A stretch of DNA of 9,845 nucleotides from JBIIUJ01 sp044340025 (GCA_044340025.1 JBIIUJ010000096.1:1-9845); one strand, 5' to 3'; counted from the first letter of the stretch, positions 1-7,059 are shown. A program made the numbers and translations. The notes: generated by a model from the letters alone, not told the origin.

Positions 1-535
1 CGGCGGCGATCTCGGCGGCATGCACGAAGGCGCGCTTGGCTTCCTCCCTGTCGAACAGATAGCCCTCCAGAAACACGATGGCCGCCGAGGCCAGCCGGTC
101 GCGATCCAGATCGCGCTCATCGAGCAGTGTGGAGCAGCCCAGAAACGTGCTCATGCTGCGCTGGCCATCCGGCGTGACGGCAATCAGGCAGCGCGCGGTG
201 CCCGGCCCGCCGGCATGGGCGGGCGTGTCGAACACGACGCCGCCAGCATTGAAATCACGCGTGAACAGGGCGCCGAGATCGTCTGCGCCGACCTTGCCGA
301 TATAGCCGCCACGGCCGCCCAGGCTGGCCACGCCGGCCAGCGTGTTGGCGCCGGAGCCGCCGGGAATGACGCGGCTGTTCTGGAACAGGCCGGTGAGCTG
401 ATCGGCGCGGTCTTCCTCGATCAGGTTCATCGCGCCTTTCGGGATCGCCTGTTCAAGGAGAAAGGCGTCCGTGACCGGGGCAAGAACATCCACAATGGCG
501 TTGCCCACGCCCACCACATCGAAAGCCGCCGCCAT
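1..535 (-). CDS. PfkB-family carbohydrate kinase, adenosine kinase-like (3' end outside window)
   Basis: The minus strand is open from an ATG at 535 to the window edge, giving 178 complete codons. The protein begins MAAAFDVVGVGNAIVDVLAP, a typical PfkB/ribokinase N-terminal strand. Residues 59-88 hold the glycine-rich signature 1 region (GGSGANTLAGVASLGG, then IGKVGADDLG). Residues 118-134 (IAVTPDGQRSMSTFLGC) and 156-160 (LEGYL) match bacterial adenosine kinase-like members. The family transfers the ATP gamma-phosphate to a sugar or nucleoside hydroxyl in the cytoplasm. The catalytic DTxGAGD motif would lie in the missing C-terminal half, so activity cannot be judged here. A GGAG box (542-545, read on minus) lies 6 nt before the ATG and supports this start. 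The gene follows the VOC gene on the same strand after 49 bp and may share its transcript. Family is secure; adenosine as substrate is an inference from sequence resemblance. Confidence 0.9.
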   Translation of the reverse strand, partial: MAAAFDVVGVGNAIVDVLAPVTDAFLLEQAIPKGAMNLIEEDRADQLTGLFQNSRVIPGGSGANTLAGVASLGGRGGYIGKVGADDLGALFTRDFNAGGVVFDTPAHAGGPGTARCLIAVTPDGQRSMSTFLGCSTLLDERDLDRDRLASAAIVFLEGYLFDREEAKRAFVHAAEIAA

Positions 536-584
536 GAAAGTCTCCAAACGCTCGCGGGCTTCTACGGGCCGGCGGAGAGTTTGG

Positions 585-1013
585 CTATTCCGGCGTATGC
601 GTGACCGCTTCGATCTTGTTGCCGTCCGGATCGCGCACGAAGGCGGCATAGTAGTTTGGATGATAGTGCGGCCGCAGGCCGGGCGGGCCATCGCATCGTC
701 CGCCTGCCGCGAGGGCTGCCGCGTGGAACGCATCCACCGCGGCCCGGTTGGGCGCACGCAGCGCGATGTGGATGCCATTGCCGGCATGCGGTGCGCCTTC
801 AAACGGCGGATGCACCCAGAGCTGGGAGAAGGCCCCGGGCTTGCCGAACGCGGCGCCCCAGCTCTCCTCAAACGTCGCGACAAGCCCCAGCGGGGCCAGT
901 GCGGCCTTGTAGAAGGCGACGGCGCGCGCGGGATCGCCGATGGCGACCGAAACATGATCCAGGCACCCGGTGGGGCCAACGCTATCGGCAACGTCGTCGG
1001 CGAACTCGGCCAT
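585..1013 (-). CDS. VOC-family (glyoxalase/bleomycin-resistance fold) protein
   Basis: This 142-residue protein has the size and layout of a single VOC monomer made of two beta-alpha-beta-beta-beta units. Unit one starts at LDHVSVAIGDPARAVAFYKA (residues 18-37). Unit two covers about residues 80-136 and ends YYAAFVRDPDGNKIEAV, the usual final strands. H20, H82 and E135 fall where metal ligands sit in VOC enzymes, so a metal-dependent lyase, isomerase or dioxygenase is possible. The sequence does not reveal the substrate, and the family also includes drug-binding proteins. The ATG at 1013 follows a GGAG box (1025-1028 on minus) at a rather long 11-nt spacing. Residues 1-15 are less conserved-looking, so a slightly later start cannot be excluded. 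It lies 49 bp upstream of the PfkB kinase gene on the same strand. Confidence 0.9.
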   Translation of the reverse strand: MAEFADDVADSVGPTGCLDHVSVAIGDPARAVAFYKAALAPLGLVATFEESWGAAFGKPGAFSQLWVHPPFEGAPHAGNGIHIALRAPNRAAVDAFHAAALAAGGRCDGPPGLRPHYHPNYYAAFVRDPDGNKIEAVTHTPE

Positions 1014-1016
1014 GGA

Positions 1017-1118
1017 TTAGATGTCTCCAAGGGTCAGGATGATGTCGGGGAAAGCGGCGGCCGCCGTCGGCTCGTCGGCCTCCACTCGGCGAGGGCCACG
1101 ACCACCTCCTACAAGGTA
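1017..1118 (-). pseudogene. Possible orphan C-terminal coding tail
   Basis: Between the VOC start and the AT-rich gene, one minus-strand frame is open for 33 codons and ends at TAA (1017-1019), only 3 nt before the VOC ATG. Its last residues read AAAAFPDIILTLGDI, which looks like a genuine protein C-terminus. No plausible start lies in the frame apart from an internal GTG with no ribosome site. A neighbouring frame upstream reads EVVVALAE, which would join smoothly to VEADEPT if one base were restored. The tail is GC-rich while the DNA from about 1111 onward is AT-rich. I infer that it may be the remnant of an older gene upstream of the VOC gene, cut off by the insertion. I do not recognise the protein. 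A chance open frame remains possible. Confidence 0.3.
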
Positions 1119-1744
1119 TTAGAGTTACAAATTTAGGCGCTCAGGTCAAAGGCCTGCAAGCTGTCTCGCTTGACATGCCAACTCGGGTCGATCTGGATTC
1201 TCCCAGTAATTCAGCTCTTCCGTGTGTGCGTTTATGTATATGATAAGATCAACCGTTGGTATCACGGCTTCACTGACGGATATTGCCGCCTCATAATTGA
1301 CCTTAACTTTTTCGCGACCGTACCACTCAAAACCACACATTGTGGTTATGATATCTGAAAAGTCTGCGCCGTCATCATGATTGGCGACAACTAGTATGTG
1401 AATTTTATCGCCGTTTGGATCTATAGAATTAAATTGATTTGCGGCTTTCTTTAGATGACGCCCAAGTTTATTGAAAGTGGGATCATCCTTGTTAACAGAT
1501 GCGATTCCTTGATATGCGGGATTGTTGATTTCTTCAGCAAGGTCGTCGTCGCGGGGGCTCTTAAGCTCGCAAAATCCAACTTCTTGAGAGTTCTCAAAGA
1601 TACGGAAATCCGGGGACTTTCCTTGTACTTCCTGACATTGAATTTTTACAAGTTGAACGCTTTCTGAACGAAACAATAGCTTTTTCAGCAGCGCTATATC
1701 CATATCCTCATTCGGTCTGGTAGCAGGCAGCATCTGTTTCTAAC
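1111..1744. other. AT-rich islet, probably horizontally acquired
   Basis: Base composition drops sharply here: a hand count of 1201-1500 gives 123 G+C of 300 (41%), against about two thirds in nearby genes (40 of 60 at 5461-5520). The stretch begins beside the truncated-looking tail at about 1110 and ends at the ettA stop codon (1745-1747). It carries a single gene on minus. I see no transposase, inverted terminal repeats, clear target-site duplication or tRNA at either end, so the mode of entry is unknown. The boundaries are approximate and rest on composition. Confidence 0.55.
1146..1733 (-). CDS. Uncharacterised protein with PD-(D/E)XK nuclease-like motif
   Basis: This is a 195-residue cytoplasmic protein with no signal peptide or membrane segment. 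Residues 41-60 read PDFRIFENSQEVGFCELKSP. P41-D42, then E56-L57-K58 after a short hairpin, match the PD-(D/E)XK active-site pattern of restriction enzymes and Holliday-junction resolvase-like nucleases. Downstream, LKKAANQF (residues 94-101) resembles the helix with a conserved Gln that often follows the motif, and IHILVVANHDDG (111-122) looks like the next core strand. I infer a metal-dependent nuclease fold, but the specificity is unknown. No methyltransferase or partner gene is adjacent. The ATG at 1733 lies 11 bp after the ettA stop with only a weak purine run ahead of it; Met11 (1703) is an alternative start. The gene is AT-rich unlike its neighbours, suggesting transfer, and may be read through from ettA. 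Confidence 0.75.
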   Translation of the reverse strand: MLPATRPNEDMDIALLKKLLFRSESVQLVKIQCQEVQGKSPDFRIFENSQEVGFCELKSPRDDDLAEEINNPAYQGIASVNKDDPTFNKLGRHLKKAANQFNSIDPNGDKIHILVVANHDDGADFSDIITTMCGFEWYGREKVKVNYEAAISVSEAVIPTVDLIIYINAHTEELNYWENPDRPELACQARQLAGL

Positions 1745-3406
1745 TCAGCGCGCAAACTTCTGGAACTTGATCCGGCTGGGGATGATCTCCGTCAGGCCCA
1801 ACCGCCGCTTCTTGTCTTCCTCATAGGCTTCGAAATTGCCTTCGAACCATTCCACATGGCTGTCGCCCTCGAAGGCGAGGATGTGGGTGGCGAGGCGATC
1901 GAGGAACCAGCGGTCGTGGCTGATCACCACCGCACAGCCGGGCCAGTCCTCCAGGGCGTTTTCCAGCGCTTGCAGCGTCTCGACGTCCAGATCGTTGGTC
2001 GGTTCGTCGAGCAGGAGCACATTGGCGCCCGAGCGCAGGGTCTTGGCCAGGTGAACACGGTTGCGCTCCCCGCCCGAAAGCAGGCCGACCTTTTTCTGCT
2101 GGTCGCCGCCCTTGAAGTTGAAGGTGGAAACATAGGCGCGGGAGGGGATTTCGCGGCCGCCCACCTCGATCACGTCGAACCCGCCCGAGATTTCCTCCCA
2201 GATGGTCTTCTTGTCGTCGAGGCTGTCGCGCGACTGATCGACGAAGCCGAGCTTCACGCTCTCCCCGATGCGGATCTCGCCAGCGTCCGGCGTCTCGTTG
2301 CCAGTGATCATGCGAAACAGGGTGGACTTGCCCGCGCCGTTGGGCCCGATCACGCCCACGATGCCGTTTGGCGGCAGCTTGAAGCTGAGCCCATCGATCA
2401 GCAGGCGGTCGCCAAAGCCTTTCTTCAGCCCGTCAAAGGCGATCACGTTCTGACCCAGGCGCGGGCCGGGCGGGATCTGGATGGTGGCGAAGGTCTGCTT
2501 TTCGCGCTCTGCGGCGTTGGCCATCTCCTCATAGCGCTGGAGGCGGGCTTTGGACTTGGCCTGACGCGCCTTGGCGCCTTGGCGCACCCAGTCCAGCTCG
2601 CGCGCCATCATCTTGGCGCGGGCGTCGCCTTCGCGCTCTTCCTGGGCAAGCCGCTTGGTCTTCTGCTCCAGCCAGGCCGAGTAATTGCCCTCATAAGGGA
2701 TGCCCTTGCCGCGATCGAGTTCGAGCGTCCACTTCGTGACCTGATCGAGGAAGTAGCGGTCGTGCGTGACCAGGATCACGCAGCCGGGAAACGCCTCCAG
2801 ATGGTGCTGAAGCCACGCGACGCTTTCGGCGTCGAGGTGGTTGGTCGGCTCATCGAGCAGGATCATGTCGGGCTTGGAGAGCAGCAGCCGGCACAGCGCG
2901 ACGCGGCGCTTTTCCCCGCCGGAAAGCTTTTCGATGGCGGCGTCGTTGGGCGGGCAGCGCAGCGCTTCCATCGCCATTTCGATCTTGCTGTCGATGTCCC
3001 AGGCGTCCGAGGCGTCGATCTGCTCCTGAAGGGTGTTCATCTCCTCCATCAGTTCATCGGAATAATCCTCCGCCATCTGCATGGAGACGGCGTTGAACCG
3101 ATCGAACAGCTGCTTTTCGGGGCAGGCCTCGATCACATTTTCCCAGACGGTCTTGGCGGGATCGAGCTCCGGCTCCTGCGGCAGGTAGCCCATCTTGGTG
3201 CCGGCCATGGGGAAGGCTTCGCCGGAGAAATCCTTATCAAGCCCCGCCATGATCTTGAGAAGCGTGGACTTGCCCGAGCCATTGACCCCGACGACCCCGA
3301 TCTTTGCATCCGGGTAGAAGCTCAACCAGATGTTTTCAAAGACCTTCTTGCCGCCGGGATAGGCCTTGGTCAGACCCTGCATGGAAAAGATGTATTGGGC
3401 GGCCAT
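1745..3406 (-). CDS. ettA: Energy-dependent translational throttle protein EttA (ABC-F ATPase)
   Basis: This 553-residue protein is close to the usual EttA length of about 555 and has two fused ABC domains with no membrane segments. Domain one has Walker A GVNGSGKST (40-48), signature LSGGEKRR (161-168) and Walker B ILLDEPTNHLD (182-192). Domain two has Walker A GPNGAGKST (354-362), signature LSGGERNR (443-450) and Walker B LLLDEPTNDLD (464-474). An arm insertion lies at about 94-137, and the charged linker at about 240-320 is the tRNA-interaction motif of ABC-F proteins. EttA binds the ribosomal E site and gates the first elongation steps according to the ATP/ADP ratio. Both ATPase sites look intact. 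The C-terminus (SRIKFQKFAR) appears complete, so the AT-rich islet behind it did not truncate the gene. The ATG at 3406 lacks a clear Shine-Dalgarno box, but the N-terminus MAAQYIFSMQGLTKAY fits the family well. Confidence 0.96.
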   Translation of the reverse strand: MAAQYIFSMQGLTKAYPGGKKVFENIWLSFYPDAKIGVVGVNGSGKSTLLKIMAGLDKDFSGEAFPMAGTKMGYLPQEPELDPAKTVWENVIEACPEKQLFDRFNAVSMQMAEDYSDELMEEMNTLQEQIDASDAWDIDSKIEMAMEALRCPPNDAAIEKLSGGEKRRVALCRLLLSKPDMILLDEPTNHLDAESVAWLQHHLEAFPGCVILVTHDRYFLDQVTKWTLELDRGKGIPYEGNYSAWLEQKTKRLAQEEREGDARAKMMARELDWVRQGAKARQAKSKARLQRYEEMANAAEREKQTFATIQIPPGPRLGQNVIAFDGLKKGFGDRLLIDGLSFKLPPNGIVGVIGPNGAGKSTLFRMITGNETPDAGEIRIGESVKLGFVDQSRDSLDDKKTIWEEISGGFDVIEVGGREIPSRAYVSTFNFKGGDQQKKVGLLSGGERNRVHLAKTLRSGANVLLLDEPTNDLDVETLQALENALEDWPGCAVVISHDRWFLDRLATHILAFEGDSHVEWFEGNFEAYEEDKKRRLGLTEIIPSRIKFQKFAR

Positions 3407-3649
3407 GGGTGCGCTCGCGTGATCTTTGAACGGGAAGAGACGGCGCGCCTTCTAGCCGAGCGGCCCGCTCCGGGGAAGCGCGCTCAGCGGGTGGCGCGTT
3501 TCCCGAAGGCGGCGCAGGCCGGCAGCGTCTGCCGCCGCGGCCCCTCAGGTTGCGCAAAAGCTGGAACGCGCTGGCGATCAGCCGGCGATGGCGGTTCTGG
3601 ACACGCCACTGACGCGCCCTAAAGACGAGCAGGGCTAAGAGGTGCGCGC
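3407..3649. other. Divergent intergenic region between ettA and the MscS-like gene
   Basis: These 243 bp separate two divergent genes and should hold promoters for both, but I see no convincing -35/-10 pair on either strand. The right end carries the ribosome site of the MscS-like gene (GAGG at 3639-3642, 7 nt before the ATG). On plus, the frame ending at TAA 3636-3638 reads protein-like for about 35 codons (3531-3638; for example PQVAQKLERAGDQPAMAVLD). It has no supported start, and the residues upstream become an arginine run. It may be a gene remnant or chance. Confidence 0.5.
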
Positions 3650-4441
3650 ATGATCGATCTGGACCCGGCGCTGCTGTCGCCACCCTGGCGGATCGCGCTG
3701 GCAATCGGGGTGGCGATTCTGGCGTTTCCGATTGCGGGATGGCTGGCCGGGCTTGTGCGCAAGGCCGCTCGGCGCGCGCGCGACCTGGAGGCGCTCGACG
3801 CAACGCTAACCGGTTTCGTTGCCGAGATTGCGCGCGTGGGCATCCTGATCGGCGCGCTGGTTCTGGTGCTGACGCTCGCAGGGGTCGAGCCCACAAGCGT
3901 GGCGGCTGTTCTGGGCGCAGCGACCCTGGCGATCGGCCTGGCGCTGCAGAGCACGCTGTCCAACGTGGCGGCCGGCTTCCTGATTATCGTGTTCCACATT
4001 TATCGCGTCGGGGATCTGGTGGAAGTGACCGGGCGACGCGGCGTCGTGCGTGTTGTGAGCCTTTTCTTCACCGAGATCGTGACCCCGCAGAACCACAAGA
4101 TCACCATTCCCAACAATCAGGTTCTGGCCGCAGCGGTCTGGAACCTCTCCGCGATGGACAAGCGCCGCGTGGATATTGATGTCACGCTGGCCTGGGACAC
4201 CGACACCGAACAGGCTGCGGCGCTTGCCCGGGGTTGCGTCGGACAGGATGGGCGCATTCTTGCCGAACCGGCTGAGCCGGCGGCCCGGGTGACGCGCCTC
4301 ACAGACAAGGGCCCGGTACTTTCGCTCCAGGTCTGGGCTCTGGCGGGGGATGCGCCGCAGCTCGGGCTGGACCTTCCAGGGAAACTGCATGCCGCCCTGC
4401 GCAATGGCGGGATCAAGGCGGCGGAGGCTGATCCGCGTTGA
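3650..4441 (+). CDS. Small-conductance mechanosensitive channel, MscS family
   Basis: This 263-residue inner-membrane protein has three predicted transmembrane helices: about 13-35, 58-78 and the pore-lining TM3 at 82-115. TM3 is rich in Gly and Ala (SVAAVLGAATLAIGLALQS), as in MscS. It is followed by the beta domain hallmark YRVGDLVEVTGRRGVVRVV (118-136) and the TPQNHKITIPNNQVL stretch (145-159), then a cytoplasmic alpha/beta vestibule domain to the C-terminus. Such channels open under membrane tension and release solutes during hypo-osmotic shock. The length is near E. coli MscS (286) and slightly short at the N-terminus, with no extra sensor helices. The start ATG at 3650 has GAGG 7 nt upstream. 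The stop is 51 bp before the TetR gene, so cotranscription is possible. Confidence 0.93.
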   Translation: MIDLDPALLSPPWRIALAIGVAILAFPIAGWLAGLVRKAARRARDLEALDATLTGFVAEIARVGILIGALVLVLTLAGVEPTSVAAVLGAATLAIGLALQSTLSNVAAGFLIIVFHIYRVGDLVEVTGRRGVVRVVSLFFTEIVTPQNHKITIPNNQVLAAAVWNLSAMDKRRVDIDVTLAWDTDTEQAAALARGCVGQDGRILAEPAEPAARVTRLTDKGPVLSLQVWALAGDAPQLGLDLPGKLHAALRNGGIKAAEADPR

Positions 4442-4447
4442 TGAAAT

Positions 4448-4460
4448 TGACGCCCCGTCA
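4448..4460. promoter_or_regulatory. Inverted repeat upstream of the TetR gene, candidate operator
   Basis: TGACG-CCC-CGTCA is a perfect 5-bp inverted repeat with a 3-nt centre in the 51-bp gap before the TetR start. TetR-family repressors commonly bind short palindromes in front of their own operon, so this is a plausible autoregulatory site. A TTGACG hexamer (4447-4452) overlapping it could be a -35 box, but I see no good -10 at standard spacing. The assignment is inferred from position and symmetry only. Confidence 0.35.
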
Positions 4461-4492
4461 GGATATGGCGATGCTGCGCGTGACAGGGGGAC

Positions 4493-5125
4493 GTGGTGAG
4501 CGAACAGGTCATCGATTTGGCGGAAGCGGCAGGCAAACGCGAGAAAACTAAGGCCGCAAACCGCGCCGCCATTCTGGAGGCTGGCCGCCAGGTCTTTGCC
4601 GAGCTGGGCTATGAGTCCACGACTGTGCGCGACATCATCCGGCGCACCGAGCTCGCAAGCGGAACTTTCTACAATTATTTCAAATCGAAAGAGGAAGTGT
4701 TCCACGCCCTCCACGATGACGGCGTGACACGGTTCCGCCCGCTGCTGCGGGCCGCGCGCCAGGCATCCCAGACCTTTGAAGAGTTTCTGACGCTCGCCTA
4801 TCGGGCGTGGTTTCAGTTTCTCCTCACCGATAGTCCGCTGGCGGAGATTCAGGTGCGCACCCCGGGGCGCACGCGCGTCCGTTTCGAGACTCCCGAGAGC
4901 CTCGCGCTGTTTGACGAACTGAAAGCTGACATCGCCGACATCCTGCGCCAAGCGGAGGACAAGGCCATCGACCCTGATTTTCTCACCGCCGCCTGCATCG
5001 GAATCGCTCAGGAGGTCGGCGATCGACTGCTCGCCCGGCCAGACCGCGATCCGGAGGAGGCGACGCTGTTTGCAGTTGCGATGGTGAAGGGTGGCATGGC
5101 GGCGCTGCGGGAGGGCCGATCATGA
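4493..5125 (+). CDS. TetR/AcrR-family transcriptional regulator
   Basis: This 210-residue protein has a classic TetR N-terminal DNA-binding domain. Helix 1 spans about residues 20-38 (KAANRAAILEAGRQVFAELG), and the helix-turn-helix is at 43-63, ending ELASGTFYNYFKSKEEVF. The C-terminal residues (about 75-205) form the variable helical ligand-binding and dimerisation domain, so the ligand cannot be read. Two adjacent GTG codons (4493 and 4496) could start it. The purine run AGGGGG at 4485-4490 sits 5 nt from the second GTG and 2 nt from the first, so 4496 is the likelier true start. The stop overlaps the hydrolase start by 4 bp (ATGA), implying coupled expression and suggesting that the hydrolase is part of its regulon. 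Repression of the operon through the upstream inverted repeat is an inference. Confidence 0.93.
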   Translation: MVSEQVIDLAEAAGKREKTKAANRAAILEAGRQVFAELGYESTTVRDIIRRTELASGTFYNYFKSKEEVFHALHDDGVTRFRPLLRAARQASQTFEEFLTLAYRAWFQFLLTDSPLAEIQVRTPGRTRVRFETPESLALFDELKADIADILRQAEDKAIDPDFLTAACIGIAQEVGDRLLARPDRDPEEATLFAVAMVKGGMAALREGRS

Positions 5126-6159
5126 AGCTGCAGCGCGCTCTGGTGCGCATGATGCTTGGGTTGCCTGAGGGCCTGCTGCGCAGGCTAAGCGGCGGTTCGC
5201 CGTTGGTGATCGACGGGCGCACGCTGGATGCCCAATTTCAGTTCATCGCGGCTCAGGCAGCGAAGGCCCCGCCGCCAGATCCCTTCACTGTGGCGGCCGG
5301 GCGCGCGGGGACAGACCTTCTCAATGCGATGTTTGGCGGCGCGCCCGAACCGGGTGTTTCCTTTCAGGATGAGGTCTTCGCCGGCCCCGCAGGGCCCGTC
5401 CCGGTGCGGATTTACAAGCCGTCGCGCCAGCGCCGTGAAGCGCCGGCGCTGACCTATCTTCACTTCGGCGGCGGCGTCGTGGGCTCGATCGAGACCTGCC
5501 ATGCGTTCTGCACGATCCTGAGCCAGGAAATCGGCTGTCCGGTCGTGTCGGTGGAGTATCGCCTGGCGCCGGAGCATCCGTTTCCCGCTGGGCTGGAGGA
5601 TGCCATCGCGGCCCATGACTGGACTTGCGCCAACGCTGAGCGCCTTGGGGCGCCGGCTGGCGTTGCGGCCGTGGCAGGCGACAGCATGGGCGGCAATTTC
5701 GCCGCGATCATCGCCCAGGAGCGCAAGCGGCGCGGGGCGGCGCAGCCTTTCTTCCAGTTGCTCATCTATCCGGCGACCGACCTGACCGCGCAGGGCGGAT
5801 CCATGGACGCGTATAGCCAGTGCTTCCCCCTGACGGCGGACACGATGGCGTGGTTCATGGCCCATTATCTTCCGGCTGGCGCAGACCGCGCAGATCCCCG
5901 CCTTTCGCCCCTGCTCGAGAAAGACCTGTCCGGGCTGGCGCCGGCGCTTGTCGCCACTGCGGGCTTCGATCCGTTGCTGGACCAGGGCGCCGCCTACGCC
6001 AGCAGGCTGGAGGGCGCGGGCGTTTCAACCAAGTATCTGTGTTTTGACAGTTTGGCGCACGGCTTCACGGCCTTTACGGGCGCGGTGCAGGCGGCCGATG
6101 CAGCCTGCCGCGCCATCGCGCGGGAGACGGCTCGGGCCTATCGCGCGCTCGGCGGATAA
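5122..6159 (+). CDS. Alpha/beta hydrolase, hormone-sensitive-lipase (fold-3) type esterase
   Basis: This 345-residue protein is of usual HSL-family length. The nucleophile elbow is GDSMGG (186-191, Ser188). The acid is Asp283 in TAGFDPL, and His313 lies in LAHGF, completing a Ser-Asp-His triad in the expected order. YRLAPEHPFPAGLED (146-160) is a strong HSL family block. The oxyanion-hole motif reads HFGGG (114-118) rather than the canonical HGGG, so the Gly after the His is Phe. A cap region precedes it at about residues 1-85. The family hydrolyses short- to medium-chain carboxylic esters; the physiological substrate is unknown. I see no clear signal peptide, so it is probably cytoplasmic. 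The start ATG overlaps the TetR stop, indicating translational coupling. The gene converges on parB with 18 bp between the stop codons. Confidence 0.93.
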   Translation: MKLQRALVRMMLGLPEGLLRRLSGGSPLVIDGRTLDAQFQFIAAQAAKAPPPDPFTVAAGRAGTDLLNAMFGGAPEPGVSFQDEVFAGPAGPVPVRIYKPSRQRREAPALTYLHFGGGVVGSIETCHAFCTILSQEIGCPVVSVEYRLAPEHPFPAGLEDAIAAHDWTCANAERLGAPAGVAAVAGDSMGGNFAAIIAQERKRRGAAQPFFQLLIYPATDLTAQGGSMDAYSQCFPLTADTMAWFMAHYLPAGADRADPRLSPLLEKDLSGLAPALVATAGFDPLLDQGAAYASRLEGAGVSTKYLCFDSLAHGFTAFTGAVQAADAACRAIARETARAYRALGG

Positions 6160-6177
6160 GCGCTCAGGGAGGCGAGC

Positions 6178-7059
6178 TTAGGCGCCAAACCGCGTCAACC
6201 GGCGGCATAGATCGTCCAGCTGATCGAGTGAGCGCCATGTGATGGCGAGCGTGCCGGATTTGCCATCCGTTCGAATGGCGACGGGCAGACCAAGAGCGGC
6301 CGAAAGGTCGCCTTCGAGCGCCTCTGTGTCGGTATCTTTGGCCGGCTTCAGCGCCTTGACGGCCTTTTCAACCGCGCGGTCGGCGGAGGCGTAGCGCTCG
6401 GCCTCCCGCACCGAAAGCCCCTTCTCCACAAAATGCCGGGCGGCGGTTTCGGGGTCGTGCGCGGCAAGGGCGGCTCTTGCATGGCCGGCGGTGAGTGTTC
6501 CCTCCCGAACCAGCGTCTGCACCGCCTCCGGCAAAGCGAGAAGGCGGAGAAGATTGGCCACATGCGCCCGACTTTTCCCAACCGCCTCCGCGACGGACGC
6601 CTGCGTGCGGCCGAAGCGCTCAATCAGCTGCTGATAGCCCCGCGCTTCCTCGATCGCATTCAGGTCGGCGCGCTGCACGTTCTCGATCAGCGCGATTTCA
6701 GCGACCTGCACGTCGTCAAACGATCGCACCAGCGCGGGGATGGCGTGAAGGCCGGCCCGCTGCGCCGCACGCCACCGGCGTTCGCCAGCAACGATTTCGA
6801 ACCGATCCTCTCCGAGCGGACGCAGCAGGATCGGCTGCAGCACGCCCTGGGCGGCGATGGAGGCGGCGAGCTCGGCCAAATCCTCGTCGTCGAAGCGCCG
6901 CCGAGGCTGATTGGGGTTGGGCCGGATCAGATCGAGCGCAACTTCCTGGGGCCCGGGCGGCCGCTTGGCCTCGATCGTGGGGGGGATCGCCTGTTCGGAG
7001 TATTCGTCGAGCAGGGCGGAGAGGCCGCGGCCAAGGCCGCGCGGTTTGAGCTCCGTCAT
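6178..7059 (-). CDS. parB: Chromosome partitioning protein ParB (CTP-dependent parS-binding clamp)
   Basis: This 293-residue protein has full ParB architecture. The N-terminal GLGRGLSALL (8-17) is the segment that contacts ParA and stimulates its ATPase. The ParB/Srx-like domain carries the CTP-pocket motifs GERRWRAA (93-100) and ENVQR (126-130). The central helix-turn-helix region (about 150-175, RTQASVAEAVGKSRAHVANLLRLL without the flanks) recognises parS, and a C-terminal dimerisation domain ends at about residue 290. ParB loads at parS, closes as a clamp on CTP binding and slides to build the partition complex that ParA moves. Its likely cognate site lies about 1.4 kb away inside rsmG (8442-8457). 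The start ATG lies 4 bp after the parA stop, with a ribosome site within the parA 3' end, so the two are coupled. All key motifs look intact. Confidence 0.97.
   Translation of the reverse strand: MTELKPRGLGRGLSALLDEYSEQAIPPTIEAKRPPGPQEVALDLIRPNPNQPRRRFDDEDLAELAASIAAQGVLQPILLRPLGEDRFEIVAGERRWRAAQRAGLHAIPALVRSFDDVQVAEIALIENVQRADLNAIEEARGYQQLIERFGRTQASVAEAVGKSRAHVANLLRLLALPEAVQTLVREGTLTAGHARAALAAHDPETAARHFVEKGLSVREAERYASADRAVEKAVKALKPAKDTDTEALEGDLSAALGLPVAIRTDGKSGTLAITWRSLDQLDDLCRRLTRFGA

Noticed and set aside
20..604. 194-codon open frame on plus opposite the PfkB kinase
   Set aside because: The minus-strand reading gives a convincing PfkB N-terminus with a ribosome site; the plus reading matches nothing.
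1136..1160. CAGG...CCTG repeat after the AT-rich gene, as a terminator or islet end
   Set aside because: The stem is too short, there is no T-tract, and no matching copy lies at the other islet boundary.
1856..3622. 588-codon open frame on plus opposite ettA
   Set aside because: It is antisense to ettA, whose two ABC domains are complete. The frame has no recognisable domain and is the usual long shadow of a GC-rich gene.
4441..4551. 36-codon frame starting at the ATG that overlaps the MscS-like stop (TGATG)
   Set aside because: It runs out of frame into the TetR gene, has no ribosome site of its own and no protein-like pattern.
3806..4951. 381-codon open frame on minus across the MscS-like and TetR genes
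   Set aside because: It lies antisense to two clearly recognisable genes, crosses their boundary and shows no family features.
6160..6180. GCTC...GAGC inverted repeat between the hydrolase and parB stops, as a bidirectional terminator
   Set aside because: The stem is only 4 bp with an 8-nt loop and no T-run on either side.
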